DNA of 64,000 nt from Leguminivora glycinivorella. Taxonomy: Eukaryota; Arthropoda; Insecta; Lepidoptera; Tortricidae. Position numbers and translations under genes: made by a program. Every line of letters begins with the position of its first letter. Positions within the stretch are counted from its first letter, which is position 1. This document shows positions 25,101 to 32,951 of this stretch, in pieces. The stretch covers positions 20,569,641 through 20,633,640 of the forward strand of contig NC_062975.1 in assembly GCF_023078275.1 (NCBI RefSeq), written 5' to 3'. Below the pieces are notes generated by a model. That model ran no database searches. It saw only the letters and a program-made list of their open reading frames with translations, and was not told the origin of the DNA.

Positions 25101-27127
25101 AAGGTAACTAGCGAACCTAGCTGAGAAATGAGGATTAAAATACTCAATGAGCTCACTGATTTTCCCGCCATTTCTTCCTTTGCATGCTGACTTTTGTAGT
25201 ATTCGGCTTCGTCAACGAGTAGAAGGGGGGCAGGGGTCCTATTTCCGTTCTAATGGACGCTCGCGTCCATCGGTAAATGCGGACTACCAATAAAGTCATA
25301 AGGTATAATGTATCGATTGTCCACATTTTCGTTAGTCATAATTTGGTTTTTCTCAAAAACGCGTAACTTTTCAGGATTGCCATAAAACAAACCTAACCTA
25401 ACCTATCTATAGGTGACCCTAATGAAACCGTTTCAGAATTATGACTAATGATAATCTGGCTAACAAAGGGATCCGTTTTAAATGTTATATTCATCAACTT
25501 TCTTGATTCTAAGATTATAGTATTCTATAATATGGGTTGTTAACGTTAGAACTATTAAACGTTATTCGTAACAAAGATTATGACTTATGAGGTTTATGCC
25601 TTAAAACTGTATGCAGAACAATCAGTAGGGCTTCAAAAAATATGCCTAGTAATATTGTTAATTATTGTTATGCCTTTCAATTTTATACTCATCAACTTTA
25701 TGACTTTTAAGGTTATGGCATCCAATATTATGGGTTGTTAATGTTAGTACCATTAAGCATTATTCGTAACAAAAATTATGACTAGTGATGTTTATGACCA
25801 CAAAATATATGAATAACAACTTATGACTAACGAAATTCTGACCAAAAAGTTTATGGGAAAGAAAGGGGTCCCACCTATTACTCACGAAATAAATTTATAC
25901 ACTCACGTGCTGCACGGGTTCGTGCGAAAGTATGCTTCCATCTTAATTTCTTAATTTTATGTTAAATTACACATAAAATGAAATTTCAATCTTGAAAATA
26001 TATTCATAAAAATGTCACCTACCTAATAAAAAAAATAATTTGGTGTAAAAATGGGCCGCCATAATAAAAAGGACTTACAAATTTATTCTACATTCTTTCT
26101 TACAAAAAGGTCAATAGCCTAGAAGAATAAAGCATCTCTGAGATTCGCTTTATTTCCGACCTGATTTACTAACCTTTTGTAAACACTGAATACACGCAAT
26201 TTCTTCCCAAGGAGAGCATTTAAAAGCAAAGGTAAAAAGCATCTTCAAAGGCTTTTGAGCGGGTAGCATTATAAAAGAGCAATGCAGGATTGTTTAAAAC
26301 CTAACAAATCTCTGTAAATTAAACTTTAAAGTGACACTTACCTTTTGTCTTTCATCCGATATTACAGGATCCTTTAGCCTGATATATCCGTAAATCAAAC
26401 TGGTGAAATATAAGCAGTTTGATATGAAGAATATACCGTAGTAACCTATCTTCTGCAGAAGAATACCGCTCAGGGACATGCCTAAAGGTATTCCGAGCGA
26501 CATGCACAGGTTGGCCACCCCCACTCTGAATGTCCTCATCTCTTTTGTCGTCACATCGCCGATGTAACTGAAAACACCGACGCACACAGTGATCCATCCT
26601 CCAGTGAGGGACGGGAACAGGTCAGAGAGTGCCGTGATCTCCAGAGGCAGCTCGTAGAAGAAATACGTATTCAGAATGAAACTCGTGCAGCACAGGACTT
26701 CCCCCACTATCGGGAGTAGGATGCACGCCTTCCGCTTCCCTGTTTTGTCACTCCACGAGCCTACGAACAGCACTAGTATGCAAGGGAACGCTGTCTGGAC
26801 GATGTTCTTCCAAGCCTGCACTGACGCCGTCAGTTTCTGCACTTCCGCCTCTTCCAGCGTATAGTTCTCGGTCTGTCTCCTGTTCAGCGCTGAACACACT
26901 TCATCACTATAACCTAAATTTACTCGGCACGCCTTCTCTAAATTTAAATTCTGTACAGCTAGTCCGGAGAACACATTTGACATAATATAACACGCGATTA
27001 TAGGTTCGACGGTAATGTTCGATCTGATTTGCATTAACTTTTGCCGCACACTCGACTTCGTCACTTTAGGTTCATTTGGAGTTTCCTCTTCGACCGCTAG
27101 CTTCGCGGCGGTGTTTATTCCATTCAT
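6945..27127 (-). CDS. SLC46-family (proton-coupled folate transporter-like) MFS transporter, six exons
   Basis: Multi-spanning major-facilitator transporter of the plasma or an internal membrane. The six exons (26342-27127, 16640-16799, 13394-13495, 12382-12519, 8586-8669, 6945-7189) have GT donors and AG acceptors, join in phases 0,1,1,1,1 without a stop, and give 504 residues, normal for SLC46. Family marks: LNLEKACRVNLGYSDEVC (61-78), a likely glycosylation site NYT (88-90) in the first outer loop, the MFS loop 2-3 motif GSWSDKTGKRK (123-133), FGPLHGEMNVLYLF across exons 2/3, and FNGTSFIAMRSIASKL in exon 5. I start at ATG 27127 (A at -3); an upstream TTG in frame is directly preceded by a TGA. 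SLC46 proteins carry folates, antifolates, muropeptides or cyclic dinucleotides in other animals; the substrate here cannot be read from sequence. The C-terminal 19 residues come from transposon DNA. Confidence 0.93.
7305..8208. mobile_element. Mariner-like non-autonomous element in intron 5
   Basis: Ends CGAGGGGCGTTCAATAAGTA and, inverted, TTACTTTTTGAACGTCCCTCG, with TA on both sides (7303-7304, 8209-8210). About 904 bp, AT-rich, no open transposase frame. Confidence 0.75.
8251..8368. mobile_element. TACAGTCAACCAATTG MITE, copy 1 (right end lost)
   Basis: Left TIR TACAGTCAACCAATTGAAAC and core match 18001-18140; the right TIR stops after GTTCTACAGTG. Confidence 0.7.
8586..8669 (-). CDS. SLC46-like transporter, exon 5
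   Basis: Small 84-bp exon with acceptor TTGTGTTACAG|CTCC and donor ATTAG|GTAAAG. It encodes APLVEIFNGTSFIAMRSIAS and KLVTSEEL, which matches the SLC46 consensus for this position. Phases agree with both neighbours. Confidence 0.93.
8822..9231. other. Intron 4 sequence, mostly unassigned
   Basis: AT-rich. 9127-9175 is a short SINE3 3' fragment (minus): GGTAGGCAGAGCACATGAAA. Otherwise nothing recognised. Confidence 0.4.
9273..9399. mobile_element. GGGCCAGTTGCA MITE, TAA duplication
   Basis: Inverted ends GGGCCAGTTGCATCAAC / TTTGATGCAACCGGCCC, flanked by TAA (9270-9272, 9400-9402); the uninterrupted repeat H copy has one TAA. A 3-bp TAA duplication suggests a PIF/Harbinger-type MITE. Second copy at 16880-17005. 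Confidence 0.75.
9564..9793 (+). mobile_element. 230-bp element, intact copy
   Basis: Starts CACAGTATAATAAAG, contains CTCCCCGCTGAAAGTGCCGC and ends near CGCCAGTGACCGAGATGTG. Flanked by ACCAAAG (9557-9563, 9794-9800). No TIR or coding frame seen, class unknown. Confidence 0.75.
9926..10224. other. Intron 4, nothing recognised
   Basis: No gene or repeat identified. Confidence 0.3.
10225..10600. mobile_element. Inverted-repeat element (TAGTGACATCTAGCGACAATC)
   Basis: TAGTGACATCTAGCGACAAT at the left is inverted at the right (ATTGTCGCTAGATGTCACTA). The right end (TACAAATAACTCGCATTTA) also occurs at 46974-47012. Confidence 0.65.
10601..11016. other. Intron 4, nothing recognised
   Basis: AT-rich, no feature supported. 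Confidence 0.3.
11017..11273 (+). repeat. tRNA-derived SINE1, full-length copy
   Basis: tRNA-like head with A-box region GGTCTGGCGCAGTCGGTAGT and B-box GGTTCGAATCCC, body to GGGGCTCAGTCAATCTGTG and a (TTTA)n tail. The head carries pol III promoter boxes but no tRNA fold with a usable anticodon arm. Confidence 0.85.
11286..11532 (+). mobile_element. Snapback tRNA-like retroposon, copy A
   Basis: Flanked by the 12-bp duplication TAATTATAAGCT (11274-11285, 11533-11544). Perfect 62-bp inverted arms (11285-11346 and 11389-11450) enclose a tRNA-like core: acceptor GGTGAAG/CTTCACC and T-arm GCCGGTTCGAATCCGGC, with the anticodon arm missing. Then the tail AGTAGTGTGACTAC and a hairpin ACAAATCA...TGATTTGT. 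The core is on the same strand as the tail. Confidence 0.85.
11545..11962. other. Intron 4, nothing recognised
   Basis: AT-rich sequence without a supported feature. Confidence 0.3.
11963..12114. mobile_element. MITE with GGGCCCATTTAGACGG termini, copy 2
   Basis: Inverted ends AGGCCATTTAGACGGCGTGC and GCCGTCTAAATGGGCCCT; matches 1801-1946 in inverted orientation. Confidence 0.7.
12382..12519 (-). CDS. SLC46-like transporter, exon 4
   Basis: Acceptor ATGCTTCAG|GCACG, donor CTGG|GTAAGT, phase 1 in and out. It encodes the GTLFSISIFSDFLKLDD region and the helix IISCASKILASFIFAFAT. Confidence 0.94.
12588..12862 (+). repeat. Repeat H, uninterrupted copy
   Basis: Continuous version of the repeat at 9232-9925, in intron 3. 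Confidence 0.7.
12917..13262 (+). repeat. Tandem duplication, about 175-bp unit with a palindrome
   Basis: ACAACCCAGCTCTTAAAAAC starts both units (12917, 13092). Each has a near-perfect hairpin AGAGATCTACTTG-ACC-AAGTAGATCTCT. The two units are nearly identical. Confidence 0.8.
13394..13495 (-). CDS. SLC46-like transporter, exon 3
   Basis: Acceptor TTTCGACAG|GTGAAATG, donor GTAG|GTAAGT, phase 1 in and out. It encodes GEMNVLYLFMRYRFNWDEVQ and the following helix, a strongly conserved SLC46 segment. Confidence 0.95.
14213..15360 (+). repeat. 120-bp satellite-like array in intron 2
   Basis: Ten copies; GGTACYGGTGACCACC starts near 14224, 14350, 14470, 14590, 14708, 14828, 14948, 15071, 15191 and 15311. 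From 14828 on, two variants alternate (CACCTTCTGG...AGATCCCGAG and CACCATCTGG...AGACCCTGAG), giving a roughly 240-bp dimer repeat. No open frame runs through it. Confidence 0.9.
15655..16218 (+). mobile_element. piggyBac-like TTAA element, left-truncated copy
   Basis: Aligns with the right three quarters of 17057-17775 (GTTTTCAAAAAATTGGCAAA, CTAAACGAGCATCAGA) and ends at TTAA (16219-16222). Diverged. Confidence 0.65.
16318..16432 (-). pseudogene. Decayed tandem copy of SLC46-like exon 2
   Basis: On the minus strand this matches exon 2 in two frames: VRELLTVALRSGCRR, then after a frameshift LRVSLLNCSLWCVIFGPLH. The donor is lost (CACG|GTGAG in the real exon, CACAATG here), and the match is truncated at its 5' side, next to the MITE at 16444-16597. 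With a frameshift and no donor it is a dead exon, not a usable alternative exon. Confidence 0.85.
16444..16597. mobile_element. CCGAATGGCA-family MITE, copy 3
   Basis: Lies between pseudo-exon 2 and real exon 2. Ends GTGCCGTAGCCGAATGGCAT and TGCCATTCGGCTACGTACC. Confidence 0.8.
16640..16799 (-). CDS. SLC46-like transporter, exon 2 (residues 263-315)
   Basis: Acceptor CTTTTTCCAG|GAG, donor CACG|GTGAGT, phase 0 in and phase 1 out. It encodes the basic central cytoplasmic loop (FKSGSRRRRLR) and the start of TM7 (SLLIVVVCVIFGPLH). A decayed copy of this exon lies just downstream at 16318-16432. Confidence 0.93.
16880..17005. mobile_element. GGGCCACTTGCACC MITE, TAA duplication
   Basis: Inverted ends GGGCCACTTGCACCAAC / GTTGGTGCAAGTGGGCC with TAA at 16877-16879 and 17006-17008. 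Same class as 9273-9399. Confidence 0.75.
17057..17775 (+). mobile_element. piggyBac-like TTAA element, full copy
   Basis: Flanked by TTAA (17053-17056, 17776-17779); ends GAGGGCTTTC and GAAAGCAGCC. 719 bp, no transposase. Near-full inverted copy at 21070-21799. Confidence 0.75.
18001..18140. mobile_element. TACAGTCAACCAATTG MITE, copy 2
   Basis: TIRs TACAGTCAACCAATTGGAAC / GTTCCAATTGGTTGACTGTA extend about 33 bp. Further copies at 8251, 24194 and 55260. Confidence 0.85.
18293..18717 (+). repeat. CCCTCACTAGCTCGG repeat, copy 2
   Basis: Complete copy, very similar to 5754-6190. Confidence 0.75.
18886..19160 (-). pseudogene. LINE 3' end fragment
   Basis: The minus strand encodes SDAIFVRKLKSILLEMACYT and then LDEFLDTYGSL up to a stop, resembling the C-terminus of a non-LTR polymerase, followed by an AT-rich tail. 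5'-truncated. Clade not assigned. Confidence 0.45.
19489..19865. mobile_element. CACTGAGAGAAA TIR element
   Basis: Ends CACTGAGAGAAA / TTTCTCTCAGTG with TA on both sides (19487-19488, 19866-19867). The interior repeats the motif AACTTGTT and its complement about ten times. 377 bp, non-coding. Confidence 0.7.
20087..20198. repeat. Two adjacent perfect hairpins
   Basis: First AGCTAATTAATAAGA/TCTTATTAATTAGCT, second with 32-bp arms starting AACTAAAATGAGTGTTAAAG around a 4-nt loop. Possibly MITE remnants. Confidence 0.75.
20199..20771 (+). repeat. CCCTCACTAGCTCGG repeat, copy 3, interrupted
   Basis: 20199-20378 and 20636-20771 match copy 1, with an internal deletion near 20305. A SINE3 sits between the two parts. 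Confidence 0.75.
20379..20623 (+). mobile_element. SINE3 retroposon with 12-bp target duplication
   Basis: Starts AGCCCGTGTGGTGACGGG and ends GATACAGGCGTGATTATATG (TATG)n, flanked by TGTGTTTAAAAA (20367-20378, 20624-20635). 3' fragments on the minus strand at 9127 and 59500. Confidence 0.75.
20876..20992 (+). repeat. Retroposon fragment (CCATCAGGCG type)
   Basis: GTTTCGGGTGTCCATGGGTG, ACCATCAGGCGACC and an A-rich end; relative of 58-176. Confidence 0.5.
21070..21799 (-). mobile_element. piggyBac-like TTAA element, inverted copy
   Basis: TTAA at 21066-21069 and 21800-21803. About 730 bp, inverted relative to 17057-17775 across a 3.3-kb spacer, so the two could pair or recombine. Confidence 0.75.
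22165..22290. repeat. GC-rich inverted repeat
   Basis: GGCTTCCCGCGCACGCGCGC / GCGCGCATGCGCGGGAAACC with inner inverted match (AACAATGCGTTGCCATGG region). Likely MITE. Confidence 0.6.
22830..23018 (-). repeat. CCCCGACGCAAAAACG retroposon, copy 1
   Basis: On the minus strand: TTAACCCCCGACGCAAAAAC, a GTCT/GTGT microsatellite, then the ACTCCCGACTAACTCAGC region. Same family as 36965, 57395, 58619 and 59261. Confidence 0.75.
23020..24193. other. Intron 1, nothing recognised
   Basis: Short frames at 23476-23874 have no recognisable domain and overlap on both strands. Confidence 0.35.
24194..24324. mobile_element. TACAGTCAACCAATTG MITE, copy 3
   Basis: Diverged TIRs TACAGTCAAACAATTAGAAT and GGTTGACTGTA; core replaced relative to copy 2. 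Confidence 0.7.
24391..25872. mobile_element. Mutator-like element with 9-bp target duplication
   Basis: Flanked by ACCTATTAC (24382-24390, 25873-25881). Ends GGGTCTCTATTGGTTCCCAT and, inverted, GGGACCCCTTTCTTTCCCAT form degenerate TIRs of about 35 bp. A 9-bp duplication fits Mutator-like elements. 1482 bp, with no transposase. The outer thirds are full of GTCATAA/TTATGAC motifs and the centre holds a three-copy tandem repeat. Confidence 0.75.
24727..25262 (+). repeat. Three-copy 185-bp tandem repeat inside the Mutator-like element
   Basis: CACAAGGTAACTA starts units at 24727, 24912 and 25098; units 1 and 2 are almost identical, unit 3 diverged. Each has GATTTTCCCGCCATTTC and GGCTCCTATTT. 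Confidence 0.85.
25882..26341. other. Start of intron 1, nothing recognised
   Basis: AT-rich, no supported feature beyond the donor of exon 1. Confidence 0.35.
26342..27127 (-). CDS. SLC46-like transporter, exon 1 (residues 1-262)
   Basis: Codes the cytoplasmic N-terminus (about 40 polar residues), TM1 around residues 41-58, the Cys-containing extracellular loop with NYT, and roughly TM2-TM6, ending ...SDERQK. The donor reads AAAAG|GTAAGT and the exon ends in phase 0. The start is ATG 27127, not the longer TTG-initiated frame. Intron 1 is long (about 9.5 kb). Confidence 0.95.
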
Positions 27128-27560
27128 GCTGACAATTGTCCGTGATCCGATGTACTTCAATCAATCTTGATATAGGTTGTGAATGAAATTGTTCTGAAGG
27201 CGTTCATCCTTTTTCTTGGCCATGGTGGCGTGACCAGGTCGGTTGTTTGAGGTTAGTCCATACCAGCTTCCTTTGCACGGTTGTTCTGTGGTTGACACCA
27301 CACGTCGACACGCATCAGATAGACGAGGAGTGACTAAAGGACTCTTGTCTTAGATGATTGCACGGATACGGGTCCGAGTGGCACATTAAGGCAATTGGGC
27401 TAGCGCGCGGAGCGGCGGTCCCCGCGGGTGTGCGGGCGCAGCCTTGCTGTGAGGGCCCGATTATCCCATTAGGCCAATGTCTGCCGTATGTGAAACAGCG
27501 GGCGCGAGGCGATTAGCACGGTCAAGGTACATCATCACCTTGCTACTTGTGGTACTCATC
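27128..27560 (-). promoter_or_regulatory. Probable 5' flank of the SLC46-like gene
   Basis: A locally GC-rich stretch (about 27365-27520) stands out from the AT-rich surroundings just upstream of the start codon. It is the natural place for the 5'UTR and promoter, but I see no convincing TATA or initiator and cannot place the transcription start. Confidence 0.3.
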
Positions 27561-29397
27561 AAGATTAAAACACATTCTGGGCATCTAGTTATTTCAAGTG
27601 CAGAAATATCAGAATTGTGAAAAGTAAAGGAAAACAAGATGAAAAAAATTAAAAAATGAAAATGAAAAATATCTTTATTTAAATAATAACATATGCTTAT
27701 ACAATTTGCTGCTTCTCTTTAGGCTTACAGCGCCTGTGTTGAGACGACCCGCTCATCCAACGCCTGATTACGAAACCTGACACCTGACACCTGATGATTA
27801 AGTTTTTAAATCGTGTATAATGAGAACTTAACCGTTTTCTTGAGGATGTTACCTATCTTTAATAAGATACTCTTAAAATGCTCAAGAGCATCGTAAGATT
27901 ACGCGTTATGATCATTTTTCAAGAGTCCTGTTTTTTGGTCTAGGTATCACAAGCAATAGAGCTGAACCCTCACGATTTTTAAGATTTCTTTCAAGACCCT
28001 GGCCTAGACGAAATGACGTTTTTTTTAAATAGAAAATTTTGTTTTCACTGAATAAGGAAAACCAGATAGAGCTCAATCTTCATGTGCCTTTCAGGAAAGT
28101 AATCATTCTCCAAATGAGCACACCGAATTTAGATCAATAATAAACGAAACAAATTTGGCTACGTTTGAATACAGGTACTTATAGGCCATCTACACCGAGC
28201 ACTGAGATACGTCGGGTCTACGTCCGGTACAAGGCATTCGTCTCTTTTGAACTTTCTGGGTAGTATATATATTATCATTACAGTGTCATATTAAAGTGGT
28301 CCTGTCCGCACACCGCAGCGATATGCGGTTCTGTTAATAACATCTTTATTTTAATAAGAAGTATATACAGCGCGTAAACCTAATAAGGGCGATAAATTAA
28401 GCCAGGCATATAATTCAATATTGTTATCATTAATTAAGAGGTGTTTCTGAGTGACTCTTAATTTTCACCCCATAATGATTTTTTGAAAAATTTCCCAGCA
28501 GCAATGTACCTACTGTAAACGTGCATGGTTGCGATGACAATCAATGACAACTGTGTATGTTTGCATTACGTTGCGGGCCGAATTATTTTGTACCTATGGA
28601 TAAAAAAAATATTTCAATTTTAAGTAAAAGTTATCTAATTCCATTTTTTATGTCCTATACTCACCACCGTTAAGAGGTTCGCCCGTATTAGGTTTACACC
28701 CTGTATAGAGTAACAAAGTAATACATTTGTCACCTAATTTAATGCTTCACAAACTTGAACACAAATCGTTTCTCTTTTACAATACTTATTTTAATATATC
28801 TAGTAATCTTAAGCACAAGACCAATCACTTATGAATTATGAAGTCTATTAACTGCCGGTTACTTAGGCTTGTCTAGAAATATACACTCGAAGTGCACTAA
28901 TCTCTCACTTTCTGCATACCTTTTACAACCTCAAATATTTGTGTAGAGGGTCTTACGAGAGTTACGAGACTGGTAGATGCTTCGAATAACAACTACTTAT
29001 ACATTTTATTCTATGAACGACAAATTGCAATCTTCTCCGCCAAGCACTGATCAATCGATATGAAACAATCGGATTGTAATAAAATCCTCTCAGACTGTTC
29101 TTAACCGACTTGGGATTTAAGATATTCCGTCCAAGTGCAACAAAAACTAGCGGGTGCTGGGATAATTCGTTTTACTGGGCGTCTGTTCCATTCCATTTCG
29201 CTTAGCGAGGTAAGGCCACGCTGAGAAAGATTCAAAGTGACTAACTACATTAATAGTCTAGCCTAAGATGACGATCGTTTACAAACCTCACCAACTGACA
29301 TCTGATATTTTTGATGCCAAGATAACCTAAAGACATTGTAACTATTCGTGCCTATTGTGCACGACTGCACGCTGCTGCCGCCATTTTGTCGGTTTTT
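27561..29397. other. Unassigned sequence upstream of the SLC46-like gene
   Basis: No long frame or clear repeat. 28655-28715 ends in TTTACACCCTGTATA, a possible half of the MITE seen at 779-1034. Confidence 0.35.
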
Positions 29398-29966
29398 AGG
29401 GTTCCGTAGTCAACTAGGAACCCTTATAGTTTCGCCATGTCTGTCTGTCCGTCCGTCCGTCCGTCCGTCCGTCCGTCCGTCCGTCCGTCCGTCCGTCCGT
29501 CCGCGGATTATCTCAGTAACCGTAAGCAGTAGAAAGCTGAAATTTGGTACCAATATGTATATCAATCACGCCAACAAAGTGCAAAAATAAAAAATGGAAA
29601 AAAATGTTTTATTAGGGTACCCCCCCTACATGTAAAGTGGGGGCTGATTTTTTTTTTCATTCTAACCCCAACGTGTGATATATCGTTGGATAGGTATTTA
29701 AAAATGAATAAGGGTTTACCAAGATCGTTTTTTGATATTATTAATATTTTCGGAAATAATCGCTCCTAAAGGAAAAAAAAGTGCGTCCCCCCCCTCTAAC
29801 TTTTGAACACTATGTTTAAAAAATATGAAAAAAATCACAAAAGTAGAACATTATAAAGACTTTCTAGGAAAATTATTTTGAACTTGATAGGTTCAGTAGT
29901 TTTTGAGAAAAATACGAAAAACTACGGAACCCTACACTGAGCGTGGCCCGACACGCTCTTGGCCGG
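29398..29966 (+). repeat. GGTTCCGTAG-CCGGCC element, copy 1
   Basis: Starts AGGGTTCCGTAGTCAACTAG, has a long (TCCG)n run (29450-29502) and ends ACACGCTCTTGGCCGG, with T-tracts at both edges. Seven copies in the window; also 31252, 33068, 37325, 53693, 54395, 61688. The 'SVRPSVRP' frame is this microsatellite. Confidence 0.85.
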
Positions 29967-30348
29967 TTTTTTCATATTAAATTGTATGATATCAAATTAG
30001 TTCCAACGGTCGCCGCTATATTTCCAATAGCGCCATGAAGGCACAGTTTGATTGTCAGAAAGAGTTGTTAGTGTTTCAGTATAAGGTTTACATCAGCCCT
30101 TTCGCTCGCGACTTGCTTGTCAATAACGTTTTTTATATTTCATAAAGTGTAAGATGATACAATTATATTATCTCTTTTGTAGGGTTCCGTACCAAAAAAT
30201 ACACAAGGAATCCTTATGTTGTCTAGCTTATGTCCAGATGGGCAGATGTCTGTAAGAGCATTCTTACACAAATTGACTAGTCCACGGTAAGATCATGAAT
30301 AGGTACTTGTTGTCACACAACAACGTCGCAGTCAGATCCACGAGGCCT
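29967..30348. other. Unassigned
   Basis: No supported feature. Confidence 0.3.
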
Positions 30349-30506
30349 GGCCCCGTAGCCGAATGGCATTTCTCCGACGCCAAACGAAAGCGATACGCCG
30401 CTGGCTCTGTCGCGCCAATACGCAAGCGCGATAGAGATAGATATCTACTAGCGCTTCGTTTCGTGAGCGTTTCGTGAGCGATTGTGCCATTCGGCTAGCC
30501 ACCCTG
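30349..30506. mobile_element. CCGAATGGCA-family MITE, copy 4
   Basis: From GGCCCCGTAGCCGAATGGCA to TTCGGCTAGCCACCCTG. By eye identical over its whole length to copy 6 at 40130-40285. Confidence 0.85.
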
Positions 30507-31251
30507 TTGTCATTTCGTTCGTTCAATCAAATGTTCTAAAACTATTTTCCGGCTTTTACCCGTTATTGTCTCTTGTCAATAGCATGCGGGTTCATCTCGG
30601 TCGAAGCAGTACAAAAGCTTTCATATTACGTTGGTTGGCTTCTGATGTAGCCCACTTGGTATTTCCCTTTATACTTGATACACGTGCAAGGTGACAACGG
30701 ATTTGTTGGAGCCCAAGATAATGTATATTTTTCCATGTATAAAGGTCCTTGCGTCCTTAGTCCAAAACAAGCATAGATATAGGAAGGAGATCAAACATTT
30801 GTATTAAACGCTTGCCGCCAACTCTTGAAGACACGTGTAAATGGAGGCTCCTATTGCGCAATGACTTTATTAATAATTATTATTATGGACCCTTCTGAGC
30901 TCAAGATGGCTTGTGTTGCAGGTACTCAGGCAATAGGTTTTATTTTTTTTTGGTTGTTCAGTTCAAATATCAGTCTTGAGGCCTTTATAGTAATTTTTAT
31001 GGAGTCAAAATCTGATGAAACCAAATTAGTTCGATTGAAAAGAGTCGCAAAAATCAATCAAATATAAAATTAAGTCCTAAACAAACCTTTTAAAATTTTG
31101 TCAGGCTTTTTCAACATAAAAGCTATTATTAATATGCAAAATGCCTTCTAAAAATGCATAACATTTAAGTATCTAAATGACCAGGGCCCGTAACTTTCAT
31201 GTCAATGACATCAATTGACAACATTGATTCATATTTTTGAGTACCATTTTT
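30507..31251. other. Unassigned with a SINE1 scrap
   Basis: 30898-30936 (GAGCTCAAGATGGCTTGTGT, TGCAGGTACTCAGG) is a SINE1 piece; the rest is unrecognised. Confidence 0.4.
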
Positions 31252-31784
31252 AGGGTTCCGTAGTCAACTAGGAACCCTTATAGTTTCGCCATGTCTGTCT
31301 GTCCGTCCGTCCGTCCGTCCGCGGATAATCTCAGTAACCGTAAGCACTACAAAGCTGAAATTTGGTACCAATATGCATATCAATCACGCCAACAAAGTGC
31401 AAAAATAAAAAATGGAAAAAAATGTTTTATTAGGGTACCCCCCATACATGTAAAGTGGGGGCTGATTTTTTTTTTCATTCCAACCCCAACGTGTGATATA
31501 TTGTTGGATAGGTATTTAAAAATGAATAAGGGTTTACTAACATCGTTTTTTGATAATATTTTCATTTTCGGAAATAATCGCTCCTAAAGGAAAAAAAAGT
31601 GCGTCCCCCCCCTCTAACTTTTGAACCATTTGTTTAAAAAATATGAAAAAAATCACAAAAGTAGAACTTTATAAAGACTTTCTAGGAAAATTGTTTTGAA
31701 CTTGATAGGTTTAGTAGTTTTTGAGAAAAATAAGGAAAACTACGGAACCCTACACTGAGCGTGGCCCGACACGCTCTTGGCCGG
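31252..31784 (+). repeat. GGTTCCGTAG-CCGGCC element, copy 2
   Basis: Same orientation as copy 1, with a short (TCCG) run of about five units. Confidence 0.85.
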
Positions 31785-32519
31785 TTTTTATTGTTCGGTT
31801 TAAAAACGGGGTATAGGACAGTTAATTTTAGCGACAAAAACATCGCTTAAATACTGTCATTTACAGGGCCCGTAACTTTCATGCCGATGACTTAAATTTG
31901 ACGTCACGCTGCATATAGGTGATTCAAGAGTTTTATTTCATAATTAATCATTATTCGTCAATCATTTTAATCATGACATCAAAACTAGGCTATACGTGGA
32001 ATAATTAATACCTACTTGATAAAACTAATTTCGTCCTGGAAAGGTTGCATATTAAAAAACCTAAATAAGCAGACATTGGGAACTAACTGTCGGTTCATTT
32101 CATGGGCTGTCAAATTTGTCAATGGTATTTATTTATTTATACCTATTAGGTTCGTTATTTTTAGTATTTTTGTATAGAATTTTATGATACCAGCACTTAT
32201 TTTATTACTTTATTATTAATATTCTATTTTGGGCTGTGTGTTTGATGACTTTGGTGGCATTCGACTGTGATTACTGCAATGGATCAGTCAGAGGCAGGCC
32301 CAAGTGGCTTGCAAAAACACCGTCACGTAGTCCTCTGAATGTTAGTTTTTCGAATAAATAAATAATCATTCCAATGTTGCCTAGCAAATAATCAAATGAT
32401 GCAATTAAAAAAATCTAAAAATACCTAATATTGACCTGTTATGTTCTCATTCTGGTTAAAACTGTTAACATCTAATATTTGTCCTAAGAAGATAGGTTGA
32501 CGACGACTGATTCTTTGTT
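31785..32519. other. Unassigned
   Basis: AT-rich; GGGCCCGTAACTTTCATG at 31866 also occurs near 31184, so part is repetitive. No gene. Confidence 0.35.
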
Positions 32520-32726
32520 GGGCATTTCTCAGAGCGTTTCAACTTTTTTGATTTCGGTGGCAGCATTATTACCGGAACCCCGTAAGCATAGCATGAGTTT
32601 TCTTTGCTTCTGGTAGGAATCAGCGACTTCTGTTTAAATTGACAAAATTTCATGTGACTCTTACAGGATTCACGTAAAAATGTTGCCACCGAAATCAAAA
32701 AAATTTAAACGCTCTGAGAAATGCCC
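32520..32726. mobile_element. MITE with 42-bp TIRs (GGGCATTTCTCAGAGCG)
   Basis: GGGCATTTCTCAGAGCGTTT... at the left, inverted AAACGCTCTGAGAAATGCCC at the right; the short frames here are the TIRs. Confidence 0.75.
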
Positions 32727-32951
32727 TTACCAAATTTCTAATTCTAAAAAAACGAGGTATAGTATAGCATTGCAAAATTGCGGGTGAACTTGTCCAAGGG
32801 CACTATTTATAAAACGGATGGAATAAAGTAGAGTGACGTTTCGTTTCGTTTGCTTATACATTAGAGTAAGGGACATAACCAGACTGCGTTTCGATTGGCG
32901 TCTAGCGTTTTACGATTGTCATTTCGGCTAGGCATACTATGATTATAAATA

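Noticed and set aside
27128..27160. Longer N-terminus for the transporter starting at 27160
   Set aside because: That codon is TTG, directly preceded by an in-frame TGA. The first ATG (27127) has a good context.
29348..29590. Protein with SVRP repeats
   Set aside because: It is the translation of the (TCCG)n microsatellite of a repeat element.
29398..29966. Helitron identity for the GGTTCCGTAG element
   Set aside because: One end has a hairpin next to CTAA, but the other end lacks a TC start and the flanks are T-tracts rather than an A/T dinucleotide site; left unclassified.
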